A DNA stretch of 56,618 nt, from contig CAUHCN010000014.1 in the NCBI GenBank assembly GCA_959604825.1, forward strand, positions 1 to 56,618, written 5' to 3'. The first letter of the stretch is position 1; the number at the start of each line of letters is the position of its first letter. Below, in pieces: positions 41,779 to 50,096 of this stretch. The stretch comes from an uncultured Collinsella sp. (lineage in GTDB: Bacteria > Actinomycetota > Coriobacteriia > Coriobacteriales > Coriobacteriaceae). The position numbers were made by a program, and so were the translations under genes. The notes under the pieces are model-generated. The model made no database searches. It had not been told where the DNA came from and saw nothing but the letters and a program-made list of their open reading frames with translations.

Positions 41779-44700
41779 TCACGCTTCGCCCCAGAATCTA
41801 TGCGTGTTGCGCAGGAGCTGTGCGGTTTTGCCCTCAGCGGCCGCAACGTCGGCCTCGTCAGCCTGCCAGGTCCAGTTGCCCGTGGCCACGCCCGGTACGT
41901 TCATGCGCGTGTCGTCGCCAAGCCCCAGCACGTCCTGCAGCGGCATCATCACCAGGGGAGCGTCGCTTGTCAGCGCGTCGCTCATCAGCTTGGCTGCCAC
42001 CTCAACACCGCTCGGCTCGTCGCCGCCCGCAAAGGAGCGCGTGCACCAACCCGCGAGCGTCGACGTGTCATGCGTCGATGTGTACAGGATCTTGCCGGGC
42101 GTAGGGTGCACGCCGCAACGAACGTCGTAATCGCTAAACTCCAGTACGTCCATACCGGGGAAGCCGCAAGTCGAAGCCATGGCGCGAACGCCGGGCGTCA
42201 GGTAGCCCAGGTCCTCGGCGATAAAGTTGAGCGGCCCCAGCTCGTCATAGGCGGTCTGGAACAGGTCCTTGCCCGGACCCGCCAGCCAGCGGCCGTCGGC
42301 GCAGGCCTTGCCGGCGGGAATGCTAAAGTAGCTGTGGAATCCCAGGAAGTGATCCAGACGCACGCGGTCGTAGAGCGAGAACGCACGACGTAGGCGATCC
42401 ATCCACCAGCGGTAGCCGTTCTGCTTCATGTGGTCCCAGCGGAACGTCGGGTTGCCCCACACCTGACCCTCGGGTGCAAAGTTGTCGGGTGGCGCACCGG
42501 AGATCTCGATTGCCTTGCCGGTATCGGACAGCCAGAAGTTCTCGGGCTCGCTCCACGCGTCGGCCGAATCGTCCGAGACATACATCGGGATATCGCCGAT
42601 GACCTCGATGCCCTTCTTGTGCGCATAGTTCATGAGCTCGCACCAGGCCAGGTCAAAGCGGTACTGCATGTACGCCTGCAGCTCTGCCTCGTCGTGGAAA
42701 CGCTTGTCGTCAATCAGGTGCTCGTTGTAGCGCGCGACATCCGTTGGCCAATCGTGGCGCGACTCGCCCTCAAAGTACTTCTTAACGGCCATGTAGACGC
42801 AGTATTTCTCGAGCCAATCGGCGTTGCGATGTTTAAACGCGGTGTAGAGCGGATCGGCATCTTCGCCGCCACGGGCCTTCCAAGTCTCAAAGTCGGCCGC
42901 CAGCTCCTCTTGGCTCTCGGGCAGCAGGTCAATATTGCCCGCAAAGGCCGAAGGCCCGGCGTAAGGGGAGCGGAAGAAGTCCGTTGGGTTGACAGGCAGG
43001 ACCTGCCAGTAGCGCATGCCCATAGCGGACAGATGGTCGATAAGGCGACGCGTGGGCGCGCCGATCGTGCCGGGCTTGCCGTCATCGGTCGGCACCGAGG
43101 TGATATGGCAGACGACGCCCGCGCCGTGATCGAGCGGCTCCTGCAGACGCTGCTCGGCATGGTGATAGATGATCGAAGAGCCCAGCGGATACAGATCGAG
43201 CGTGACCGTACCGTTGTGGATTTCGCACTCGTGACCGCTGATCACGTCACTCGCGCATTCGTCGAGCGCCGGAATCGTCACGCGGTGCGAATTGCGCAGG
43301 CTGCGGTTGATGATAACCGTCGCGGACTCGCCATCCTTGCCCGTGCGGTTGTATGCCAGCACCTCGTCGTTGAGCGCGAAGGCCTTGATCTCGCCGTCGA
43401 TCATAAACGGCAGTGCGCGGCGTACGGCGGAGGCGTTTTTGACAATAGCCAGCGTGTCGAAGTCGTGCAGTTGGTCCTTGGTCGGCAGGGTGCGGCGGTT
43501 GCCCGGATCGGTTAGACCCTCCAGGCCGTATTCGTCGCCGTAGTAGATCGAAGGCACGCCGGGGAAGGTCATCTGCATGAGCGTGGCGAGCCAAAAACGG
43601 CTCTTGGCCAGGCCCATCGAGTTCTCGTCCAGGCGCCATTTGCTGCGCTCGCACTCGGGCAGCTGCGACTCGTCGGGGCCGCCGCCGAGCACCGAGATAA
43701 TGCGCGGACGGTCGTGGCTCGAAAGCAGATTAAGTGCGCAGGACAGGGCCTCACGGGGATAGTTCTCGCGCAGGGTTTCGATATCCTCGGCTGCCTGGTA
43801 GGCGTTCTTGTAGCCCATCAAAAAGCCGATGACCATGTCGCGGAAGGGATAATCCATAGCCGAGTCGAGCTCTGAGCCTTGCAGATAGCGACGCAGATGG
43901 CCGTAGCTGATCTTGTTGGAGGCATCTTCCCAGACCTCGCCGAGCAACAGCGCATCGGGCTTTTCGGCAAGTACGGCCTTCTTGATCTCGGCCAGGAAGT
44001 CGTCGGAAAGCTCGTCAGCGACGTCCAGGCGCCAGCCATGAGCGCCGGCACGTAGCCATTTACGGATCACGCCGTCCTTGCCCAGAAGCCGCTCGCGTAC
44101 CAGCTCGGAGCTCTCATTGATGGCGGGCATGTTGCCCACGCCCCACCAGCAGTCGTACGAGCCGTCCTCGTGGAAATAAAACGCATCGCGCCACGGCGAG
44201 TCCTCGCTCTGCCACGCGCCCACGCCGGGGTAGTTGCCGTAGCGGTTGAAATAGATGGAGTCGTCACCCGTATGGTTAAAAACGCCGTCCAGGATGATGG
44301 AGATGCCCAGCTTCTCGGCTGCCTGGCACAGCTCGGTAAAGTCCTGCTCGGTGCCCAGGATTGGGTCGATCTTGGTGTAGTCGGCCGTGTCGTAGCGGTG
44401 GTTGCTCGCGGCCTCAAAGATGGGGTTGAGGTAGATGGCCGTAAAGCCCAGCTCCGCGATGCGGGGCAGGTCATTTTGGATGCCCTTGAGCGAGCCGCCG
44501 TAGAAGTCCCAGGTCTTGATGGAGCCGTCCTCGGCGCGCTCGTATACGGGCGGCTCGTTCCAGTCCTCGATCATGCGGCGCTGGATTCCGTTGCGCGGTT
44601 TTTCGACTTCGGCCAGCGTGCGCTCGCGCCAGTTTTCGTCGCGGGCATAGCGGTCGGGGAAGATCTGGTACACCATGCCGCGCTCGTACCAGGCGGGGCG

Positions 44701-45075
44701 GTTGTCGCGGTGCTTATAGACGGTGATCTGGAACGAAGGTACCTCGGCGTAGTCGTAGGTTACGCCTTCGCCGCCGGTGCGGCCCTGCGGTGCGCCCAGG
44801 CGAACCTCGGGCTGGCCCTCGATATTGCAGATAAAGCTGTACCAGATAAGACAGGGCTCGGTACACTCAAGCTCTACGGAAAATATGCCGTCGCCTTCAT
44901 GCGTCATGGGATACCGAGACTCGCCGATCTCATCGACCCAAGTGCGCAGGGTGAGCGTTGCCTGGTTGGGGTCGGCATCCTCCAAGATCACCGAGAGCGA
45001 AACGGAAGTGCCAGTGGTCACAGCGCCAAACGGAGTGCGAAACTGCGGCAGGCGGCTGTTGTGTATCAATCTCAT
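41779..45075 (-). CDS. Fused GH13 amylase/neopullulanase-like and GH77 4-alpha-glucanotransferase
   Basis: This 1098-residue protein carries two glycoside hydrolases. Residues of about 1-130 are a starch-binding-like beta domain. Residues of about 130-640 are a GH13 barrel with nucleophile D351 (GWRLDVAD), acid/base E380 (LLGEVWED) and D455 (SSHDRPR), plus a C-terminal beta domain. Residues of about 650-1098 are GH77 (MalQ) with nucleophile D908 (VRLDHFLGF), acid/base E954 (IAEDLG) and THDTSTLAGW. It probably trims and rearranges maltodextrins released from glycogen or taken up from starch. No signal peptide is seen, so it is cytoplasmic. No frameshift is needed to join the two halves. Confidence 0.9.
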   Translation of the reverse strand: MRLIHNSRLPQFRTPFGAVTTGTSVSLSVILEDADPNQATLTLRTWVDEIGESRYPMTHEGDGIFSVELECTEPCLIWYSFICNIEGQPEVRLGAPQGRTGGEGVTYDYAEVPSFQITVYKHRDNRPAWYERGMVYQIFPDRYARDENWRERTLAEVEKPRNGIQRRMIEDWNEPPVYERAEDGSIKTWDFYGGSLKGIQNDLPRIAELGFTAIYLNPIFEAASNHRYDTADYTKIDPILGTEQDFTELCQAAEKLGISIILDGVFNHTGDDSIYFNRYGNYPGVGAWQSEDSPWRDAFYFHEDGSYDCWWGVGNMPAINESSELVRERLLGKDGVIRKWLRAGAHGWRLDVADELSDDFLAEIKKAVLAEKPDALLLGEVWEDASNKISYGHLRRYLQGSELDSAMDYPFRDMVIGFLMGYKNAYQAAEDIETLRENYPREALSCALNLLSSHDRPRIISVLGGGPDESQLPECERSKWRLDENSMGLAKSRFWLATLMQMTFPGVPSIYYGDEYGLEGLTDPGNRRTLPTKDQLHDFDTLAIVKNASAVRRALPFMIDGEIKAFALNDEVLAYNRTGKDGESATVIINRSLRNSHRVTIPALDECASDVISGHECEIHNGTVTLDLYPLGSSIIYHHAEQRLQEPLDHGAGVVCHITSVPTDDGKPGTIGAPTRRLIDHLSAMGMRYWQVLPVNPTDFFRSPYAGPSAFAGNIDLLPESQEELAADFETWKARGGEDADPLYTAFKHRNADWLEKYCVYMAVKKYFEGESRHDWPTDVARYNEHLIDDKRFHDEAELQAYMQYRFDLAWCELMNYAHKKGIEVIGDIPMYVSDDSADAWSEPENFWLSDTGKAIEISGAPPDNFAPEGQVWGNPTFRWDHMKQNGYRWWMDRLRRAFSLYDRVRLDHFLGFHSYFSIPAGKACADGRWLAGPGKDLFQTAYDELGPLNFIAEDLGYLTPGVRAMASTCGFPGMDVLEFSDYDVRCGVHPTPGKILYTSTHDTSTLAGWCTRSFAGGDEPSGVEVAAKLMSDALTSDAPLVMMPLQDVLGLGDDTRMNVPGVATGNWTWQADEADVAAAEGKTAQLLRNTHRFWGEA

Positions 45076-45174
45076 AGTACGGTCCAGTTCAATAGAATCA
45101 TGGCCTGCTGGCCATGGGCTTTACGCACAGGATGTAAGTATATCTGTTGTACACAGGCTGTATAAACAACATCC

Positions 45175-45219
45175 GTTTACCATCGGCGAACGGTTGTCCT
45201 AGAAAATCGTTTTACCAAC
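45175..45219. promoter_or_regulatory. TTTACCA motifs upstream of the GH13-GH77 gene
   Basis: GTTTACCA (45175-45182) and CGTTTTACCAAC (45208-45219) lie 100-145 bases before the start of the fusion gene. The same core in both orientations occurs upstream of glgB. They may be half-sites for a LacI-type or similar sugar regulator. This is an inference from repetition in two related promoters. Confidence 0.4.
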
Positions 45220-45230
45220 TATCCACAGAG

Positions 45231-45257
45231 AAGGGGCGCCCGGTTGGAGCGCCCCTT
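45231..45257 (-). terminator. Hairpin after glgA
   Basis: AAGGGGCGC and GCGCCCCTT pair around nine bases, 36 bases beyond the glgA stop. The following minus-strand bases are CTCTGTG, a poor T-tract, so it may be partial. Confidence 0.5.
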
Positions 45258-45293
45258 ACTTATGGTTTGATGAGGTTTTGGATCGTCTGTGGG

Positions 45294-47621
45294 CTAGCGG
45301 CGCTTGCGGGTGGCCGTTGCCTTGCGGACGGACGTCTTCTTGGACGGCGCTTTTTTCTCGGTCGCGGCGGCGGGGGAGACCGGGGGCTCCTTGGCGGGTT
45401 CGACCTTAGGCTCGGCCTTTGCCGTAGCCTTCGGAGCGGTCTTCGGTGCCGGCTTGGGCTTTGCCTCGGGCTTGGGCTCCTCTTTGACGGCGGCGGGCTT
45501 AGACTCTGCCTTGGCAGCTGCGGCCTTGGTCGTGGACTTCTTGGCCGTCGTCGTTGCGCGCTTGCGCGTGGTGGTCTTGGCGGTCGGCTTGGCCTCGACA
45601 GCTGCCTTGGCCTTAGGCTCGGCGGCTGCCTCCTTAACCTTGACGGCGGGCTTTGTGGCAGCCTTCGGAGCGGCCTTGGTCGCAGTAGCCTTGGCGGCCG
45701 TCGACTTCGTTGCCGTGGTCTTCTTGGCAGCTGTTACCTTCTTGGCGGTCGTGGTCGCCTTCTTGGCAGCGGTCTTTGCCGGAGCCTTGGCGGCCGGCTT
45801 GGCCTCAGCGATCTCGGCCTTTACCTCAGGAGCGACCTCGGGTTCGGCGGCCTTCTTGGCAGCTGCGGTGGTGCGCTTGCGCGCGGTCGTTGTCTTGGCA
45901 GCGGTGGTCTTGCTCGCAGCGGCCTTCGTGGTCGTAGTCTTCTTGGCCGTTGTCTTGCGCGTCGTGGTCTTCTTTGCCGCAGGCTTCGCAGCGGGCTTGA
46001 CCTCGTCCTCTGCCTCAAGAGCAACCTCAGCCTTCACCTTAGGCTCGGCCTTTGCGGGCTCAGCCTCAACCGGCTTCTCTTCGGCCTTGGGCTCCTCAGC
46101 GGCCACCGGCTCAGCAACAGCCTCAGGCTCGGCGACAACAGCCGCCGGCCTCTCAATCTCCGGGTGCATAAAGAAGTACAGGTCCAGATACTTGTCGGCC
46201 GAGCGCGTCCAGCTAAAGTCCTGGCTCATGGCCTGTGTGACCAGCCGGTTCCAAGCGTCGCGGTTATCCCAGAACAGGCGCGCCGCGCGGAACACCGCGT
46301 CGCCCATCTCGTCGCCGTTAAAGTTGGTAAACGAGAAGCCCGTACCCTCGCCGGTAAACTCGTTGTACGGCTGCACGGTGTCCTTCAGGCCACCGGTCTC
46401 GCGCACGATGGGCAGGGTGCCGTAGCGCATGGCGATGATCTGCGACAGGCCGCAGGGCTCAAACTTCGAAGGCATAAGGAACATGTCGGCAGCGGCATAC
46501 ATACGCTGCGACAGCGCGGGATCGAACTCGATGCGCGCGGCCATGGTGCCGGGGTATTTGTCCTGGAAGTAGCGCAGTCCGTCCTCGTAGTCGCGGTCGC
46601 CGGTGCCCAGAACGGCCACCTGAACGCCGCCGGCTAGGATGCGATCGAGCGCGTACATGACCAGGTCCATGCCCTTTTGGCGCGTCAGGCGCGTGACCAT
46701 CACCATAAGCGGACGGTCGTCGCGAACCTCGAGTCCCAGCTCTTCCTGCAGCTTTGCCTTGCATACGGCTTTGCCGGCACGGTCCTCCACGGTGTAGTTG
46801 GCGGCAATGCGCTTGTCGGTCGCCGGGTCAAAGCCCGCCACATCAATGCCATTAAGGATGCCTTGCAGCGCGTACGAGCGCTCGCGCAGCACGCCGTACA
46901 GGCCCTCGCCAAACTCGGGCGTCTGGATTTCGTTGGCATAGGTGGGGCTCACTGTGGTGATGGCATCGGCATAGCGCAGCGCGCCCAGCATGTAGTTGAT
47001 GCTGCAGGCATCGCAACGCAGCTGCGAGGCGGCCGCCGGAATATGCGCCACACCCAGGATGTCCTCCATCACGGTGTCGCTAAACTGGCCCTGGAACGCC
47101 ACGTTGTGGATCGAGAACACGGTCTTGACGCGGTCGTACAGCGGCAGGCCCTGGTAGAACTCGCGCAAGAACACGGGCGCCAGTGCCGTCTGCCAGTCGT
47201 TGCAGTGCAGGATGTCGCACTCAAAGCCGGCCGGCAGGTGCTGCAGGCTCTCGGTAATGGCCTTAGAGAAGAACGCAAAGCGCTCACCGTCATCAAAGAA
47301 GCCGTACGGATAGTCGCGCGCAAAGTAGCGCTCGTTGTCGATGAACATATAGGTGACGCCGTCGTACTCGAGCTTCTCGAGTCCGCAGTACTCATTGCGC
47401 CAGCCCAGGCTCACGTAAAAATCGGAGAAGTGCTCCATCTGTGCCTTGTACTCGTCCTTGATGGTGGCGTACTTGGGCACCATCACGATAACCTCGGCGC
47501 CGGCGCGCACAAGCGCCGCAGGCAGCGAGCCCGCCACGTCGCCCAGGCCACCGGTCTTCACAAACGGTGCGCACTCGGCCGAGGCAAACACGATCTGCAT
47601 CTTTTTGCTGGAATCAGCCAT
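45294..47621 (-). CDS. glgA: Glycogen synthase with a long histone-H1-like C-terminal tail
   Basis: GlgA extends alpha-1,4-glucan from ADP-glucose. Of 775 residues, about 1-490 are a standard bacterial GlgA. KTGGLGDVAGSLPAAL near residue 22 binds ADP, HCNDWQTALAPV and SIHNVAFQGQ follow, TRLTRQKGMDL lies in the second Rossmann domain, and SKFEPCGLSQIIAMRYGTLP near residue 388 is the catalytic segment. The last about 284 residues are almost only Ala, Lys, Thr, Pro, Glu and Val with repeated AKKTTT- and KPAAK-like units and Arg/Lys at the end. No family member I know needs this tail. GGGAG sits before ATG 47621; an ATG at 47633 is too close to it. It is last in the glycogen operon. Confidence 0.93.
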   Translation of the reverse strand: MADSSKKMQIVFASAECAPFVKTGGLGDVAGSLPAALVRAGAEVIVMVPKYATIKDEYKAQMEHFSDFYVSLGWRNEYCGLEKLEYDGVTYMFIDNERYFARDYPYGFFDDGERFAFFSKAITESLQHLPAGFECDILHCNDWQTALAPVFLREFYQGLPLYDRVKTVFSIHNVAFQGQFSDTVMEDILGVAHIPAAASQLRCDACSINYMLGALRYADAITTVSPTYANEIQTPEFGEGLYGVLRERSYALQGILNGIDVAGFDPATDKRIAANYTVEDRAGKAVCKAKLQEELGLEVRDDRPLMVMVTRLTRQKGMDLVMYALDRILAGGVQVAVLGTGDRDYEDGLRYFQDKYPGTMAARIEFDPALSQRMYAAADMFLMPSKFEPCGLSQIIAMRYGTLPIVRETGGLKDTVQPYNEFTGEGTGFSFTNFNGDEMGDAVFRAARLFWDNRDAWNRLVTQAMSQDFSWTRSADKYLDLYFFMHPEIERPAAVVAEPEAVAEPVAAEEPKAEEKPVEAEPAKAEPKVKAEVALEAEDEVKPAAKPAAKKTTTRKTTAKKTTTTKAAASKTTAAKTTTARKRTTAAAKKAAEPEVAPEVKAEIAEAKPAAKAPAKTAAKKATTTAKKVTAAKKTTATKSTAAKATATKAAPKAATKPAVKVKEAAAEPKAKAAVEAKPTAKTTTRKRATTTAKKSTTKAAAAKAESKPAAVKEEPKPEAKPKPAPKTAPKATAKAEPKVEPAKEPPVSPAAATEKKAPSKKTSVRKATATRKRR
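45297..46148 (-). repeat. Low-complexity coding repeat (Lys/Ala/Thr/Pro tail of GlgA)
   Basis: This about 850-base stretch repeats short units such as GCCTTGG, GTCTTCTTGG and GCAGC on the plus strand. They encode Ala-Lys-Lys, Thr-Thr-Lys and Lys-Pro-Ala groups on the minus strand. The frame is open throughout despite the repetition, which suggests it is selected. Such DNA is prone to length change and to assembly error. Confidence 0.85.
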
Positions 47622-47644
47622 ATTGTCTCCCATGTTGCAATTCG

Positions 47645-47680
47645 AGAATAGCCGCCTGGCGCTAACCGGGCGGCTATTCT
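47645..47680 (-). terminator. Hairpin between glgD and glgA
   Basis: AGAATAGCCGCC and GGCGGCTATTCT form a perfect 12-bp stem around 12 bases. It lies in the 90-base gap after glgD and before glgA. The downstream minus-strand bases CGAATTGC are not T-rich. It may attenuate glgA or stabilise the upstream message. Confidence 0.55.
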
Positions 47681-47711
47681 ACATGTTACGAGCGATGTCG
47701 CGGTACCAACG

Positions 47712-48839
47712 TTAACGTACGATGGTGGTGTCGGAAGTTAACGGAGCCTTGCCCAGCACCAGGATGTTCTCGGGCGTGCCGCGAAGCTCGGTGTTGGTGG
47801 GAACCACGTTGTTCTTGTCCAGAATGGCATTCTCGACGCGGGCGCCGCTCTTGATGATGCAGCTCTGGTTGATGATCGAGTTGGTCACCGAAGCGCCCTC
47901 CTCGACCACGACGCCGCGCGACAGGATCGAGTTGCGCACGGTGCCCTTGATGATGCAACCGGCCGAGATGATCGAGTTGCACGCGTGGCTGCCGGTCGCA
48001 TAGCGCGAAGGCGGCACGTCGTGAGCCTTGGTCAGGATCGGGCGCTCGGGATCGAAGAGCTGATCGGCCACGGTCTGGTCGAGCAGGTCCATGCTGCGGC
48101 GATACAGCGACTTTTCGCTAAACACGCCCACGACCTCGCCCTTGTACTCGTAGCTGCACACGTCGATGTTGCCAAAGTCGCCCTGGAGTGCCTCGAGCAG
48201 GTCCAGATAGTCGGCGGCCTGGTAGTGGTCGATAATCTCGAGCAGCGTCTCGCGGTTGACGATGCAGCAGTCCATAGAGGCGTTGTCGCCGTACACGACG
48301 CCGGCGCTCACGCCCGTCAGGCGGCCGTTCTCGTTAATCTCGAGCTTGGTCTCGTCATCGACATTGCGCGTGGCCTTGCAGTACACCACGGTCATCTGGG
48401 CACCGGAGTTCTCGTGCGCCTCGATGATGGTGTTGAGGTCCATGTTAAAGATGATGTTGGTGCCCATCATCACAACATAGGGATTTTCCGAGCGCTGGAA
48501 CAGCGTCTTGTTGGAAATGATGTCGCGCAGCAGGAAGCGCATACCGCCCTTGGTGGTGCCATACGCGTTGCCGGGCACCATGAACAGGCCGCCCTTCTTG
48601 CGGTCAAGGCCCCAGTCCTTGCCCGAGCCCACGTGGTCGATCAGCGAGCGGTAGTTACCCGGCATGACGACGCCGACGGTCTTGATGCCGGCATTCATCA
48701 TGTTGGACAGCGGAAAGTCGATCAGGCGGTAGCGGCCCAAAAACGGAACGGACGCGATGGGGCGGTCCTTGAGCAGGACGCTGCCGTAGGTCGAAGAGTA
48801 GTTAGCGGTGATATAACCGATGGCCTTGCGATTGATCAT
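47712..48839 (-). CDS. glgD: Glucose-1-phosphate adenylyltransferase, GlgD subunit
   Basis: GlgD is the regulatory or modulatory partner of GlgC in many Gram-positive bacteria. This 375-residue protein has the nucleotidyltransferase fold and a C-terminal left-handed beta-helix. RYRLIDFPLSNMMNAGI is kept, but the N-terminal GGxGxRLxPLT catalytic loop is replaced by ITANYSSTYGSVLLKDRP. That is the usual GlgD state. Start 48839 follows GGAAGGGGGA; ATG 48878 lies inside glgC. It starts four bases after the glgC stop. Confidence 0.92.
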   Translation of the reverse strand: MINRKAIGYITANYSSTYGSVLLKDRPIASVPFLGRYRLIDFPLSNMMNAGIKTVGVVMPGNYRSLIDHVGSGKDWGLDRKKGGLFMVPGNAYGTTKGGMRFLLRDIISNKTLFQRSENPYVVMMGTNIIFNMDLNTIIEAHENSGAQMTVVYCKATRNVDDETKLEINENGRLTGVSAGVVYGDNASMDCCIVNRETLLEIIDHYQAADYLDLLEALQGDFGNIDVCSYEYKGEVVGVFSEKSLYRRSMDLLDQTVADQLFDPERPILTKAHDVPPSRYATGSHACNSIISAGCIIKGTVRNSILSRGVVVEEGASVTNSIINQSCIIKSGARVENAILDKNNVVPTNTELRGTPENILVLGKAPLTSDTTIVR

Positions 48840-48843
48840 CGGA

Positions 48844-49992
48844 TCATTCCCCCTTCCCGATAACGACGTCATTTCCAACGACGGCCGTATCCTTGGTGGT
48901 ATCGACAGAGCCGAGCTTCACGCCCTCTTCGACCGTGGAGTTCTCGCCCAAAATAGCGCGGCAGATGTGTGCGCCGCTCTTAACGTGCGCGCCCGGCAGT
49001 AGCACGGAGTCCTCGACCACGGCGCGCTCCTCGATGATGACATCGGTCGAAAGGATCGAGTGGCGAGCGGTGCCGTAGATCTTGCAGCCGTTGGAGACCA
49101 GGCAGTCGTCCAGGCGGCCGTCCGGACCAATGTAGTGCGGCGGACGCGTGGTGATGTTGGACATGATGGGGAAGTTCTTGTCAAACAGATCGAACTCGGG
49201 GTTGTTGCCTAGCAGGTCCATCGAGGTCTCGTGGAAGCTGGCGATGGTGCCGACGTCCTTCCAAAAGCCGTGGAACTCGTAGCTGTACAGGCGCTTGTTC
49301 TCACCGAGCAGCTTGGGGATGATGTCCTTGCCAAAGTCGTGGCTCGAGCGCTGGTCCAGAGCGTCCTCCTCGAGCGCCTCGATCAGCACGTCGGCCGAGA
49401 AGATGTAGATGCCCATGGACGCGAGGTTCGAATCGGGCTTCTCGGGCTTCTCGGTAAACTTGGTGATGCGGCCGTCTTCGGGGTCGGTGGTCAGGATGCC
49501 AAAGCGGCTGGCCTCCTCCCACGGAACGGGCATAACGCTCACCGTGAGGTCGGCGTTGTTCTCAATGTGCGTCTTGAGCATCTTGCGGTAGTCCATGCGA
49601 TACAGGTGATCGCCCGAAAGAATCAGGACGTACTTGGGGTCGTTGGCCTTGATGTAGTCGAGGTTCTGCGTAATGGCGTCGGCCGTGCCCGCATACCAGG
49701 CGCCGCCTGTCTGCGTCTCGTACGGCGGCAGGATCGACACGCCGCCGTCGCGGCTGTCCAGATCCCACGCCTCGCCGGAGCCCACGTAGGCATGCAGCAG
49801 GTAGGGACGGTACTGCGTCAGAACGCCCACCGTGTCGATGCCTGAGTTGGAGCAGTTGGACAGCGAAAAGTCGATAATGCGGAACTTGCCACCAAAGCTA
49901 ACCGCCGGCTTGGCGATCTTTTGGGTGAGTGCCCCCAATCGGCTGCCCTGTCCTCCTGCGAGGAGCATCGCGATGCATTCTTTCTTACTCAT
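48844..49992 (-). CDS. glgC: Glucose-1-phosphate adenylyltransferase, catalytic subunit
   Basis: GlgC makes ADP-glucose from ATP and glucose-1-phosphate, the committed step of glycogen synthesis. The 382-residue protein has AMLLAGGQGSRLGALT near residue 8 as the catalytic loop, GGKFRIIDFSLSNCSNSGI near 34, YAGTADAI, LSGDHLYRMDY near residue 125, and FTEKPEKP. A beta-helix C terminus follows. GAAGGAG precedes the start. It is directly followed by glgD. Confidence 0.95.
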   Translation of the reverse strand: MSKKECIAMLLAGGQGSRLGALTQKIAKPAVSFGGKFRIIDFSLSNCSNSGIDTVGVLTQYRPYLLHAYVGSGEAWDLDSRDGGVSILPPYETQTGGAWYAGTADAITQNLDYIKANDPKYVLILSGDHLYRMDYRKMLKTHIENNADLTVSVMPVPWEEASRFGILTTDPEDGRITKFTEKPEKPDSNLASMGIYIFSADVLIEALEEDALDQRSSHDFGKDIIPKLLGENKRLYSYEFHGFWKDVGTIASFHETSMDLLGNNPEFDLFDKNFPIMSNITTRPPHYIGPDGRLDDCLVSNGCKIYGTARHSILSTDVIIEERAVVEDSVLLPGAHVKSGAHICRAILGENSTVEEGVKLGSVDTTKDTAVVGNDVVIGKGE

Positions 49993-50032
49993 CGATTTCT
50001 CCTTCTGTCATCGATGTTCCTAACCCATTAGC

Positions 50033-50061
50033 GACGGGCGCGGCGCACTGTCACGCCCGTC
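50033..50061 (-). terminator. Hairpin between glgP and glgC
   Basis: GACGGGCG and CGCCCGTC pair around 13 bases in the 104-base gap between the glgP stop and the glgC start. No T-tract follows on the minus strand. It may separate expression of the two genes or act on mRNA stability. Confidence 0.4.
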
Positions 50062-50096
50062 GAGTAATGCCGTGCGGCAAAGGGAGCTCGCGCGCT

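Noticed and set aside
45294..46148. GlgA tail as an assembly artefact or separate gene
   Set aside because: The frame is open for 284 codons without a stop and continuous with GlgA, and a similar tail occurs on GlgB, so it is treated as real pending resequencing.
45304..46425. Plus-strand hydrophobic, Ala/Val-rich open frame opposite the GlgA tail
   Set aside because: The composition follows directly from the complement of Lys/Ala/Thr codons; the frame enters the conserved GlgA core on the opposite strand.
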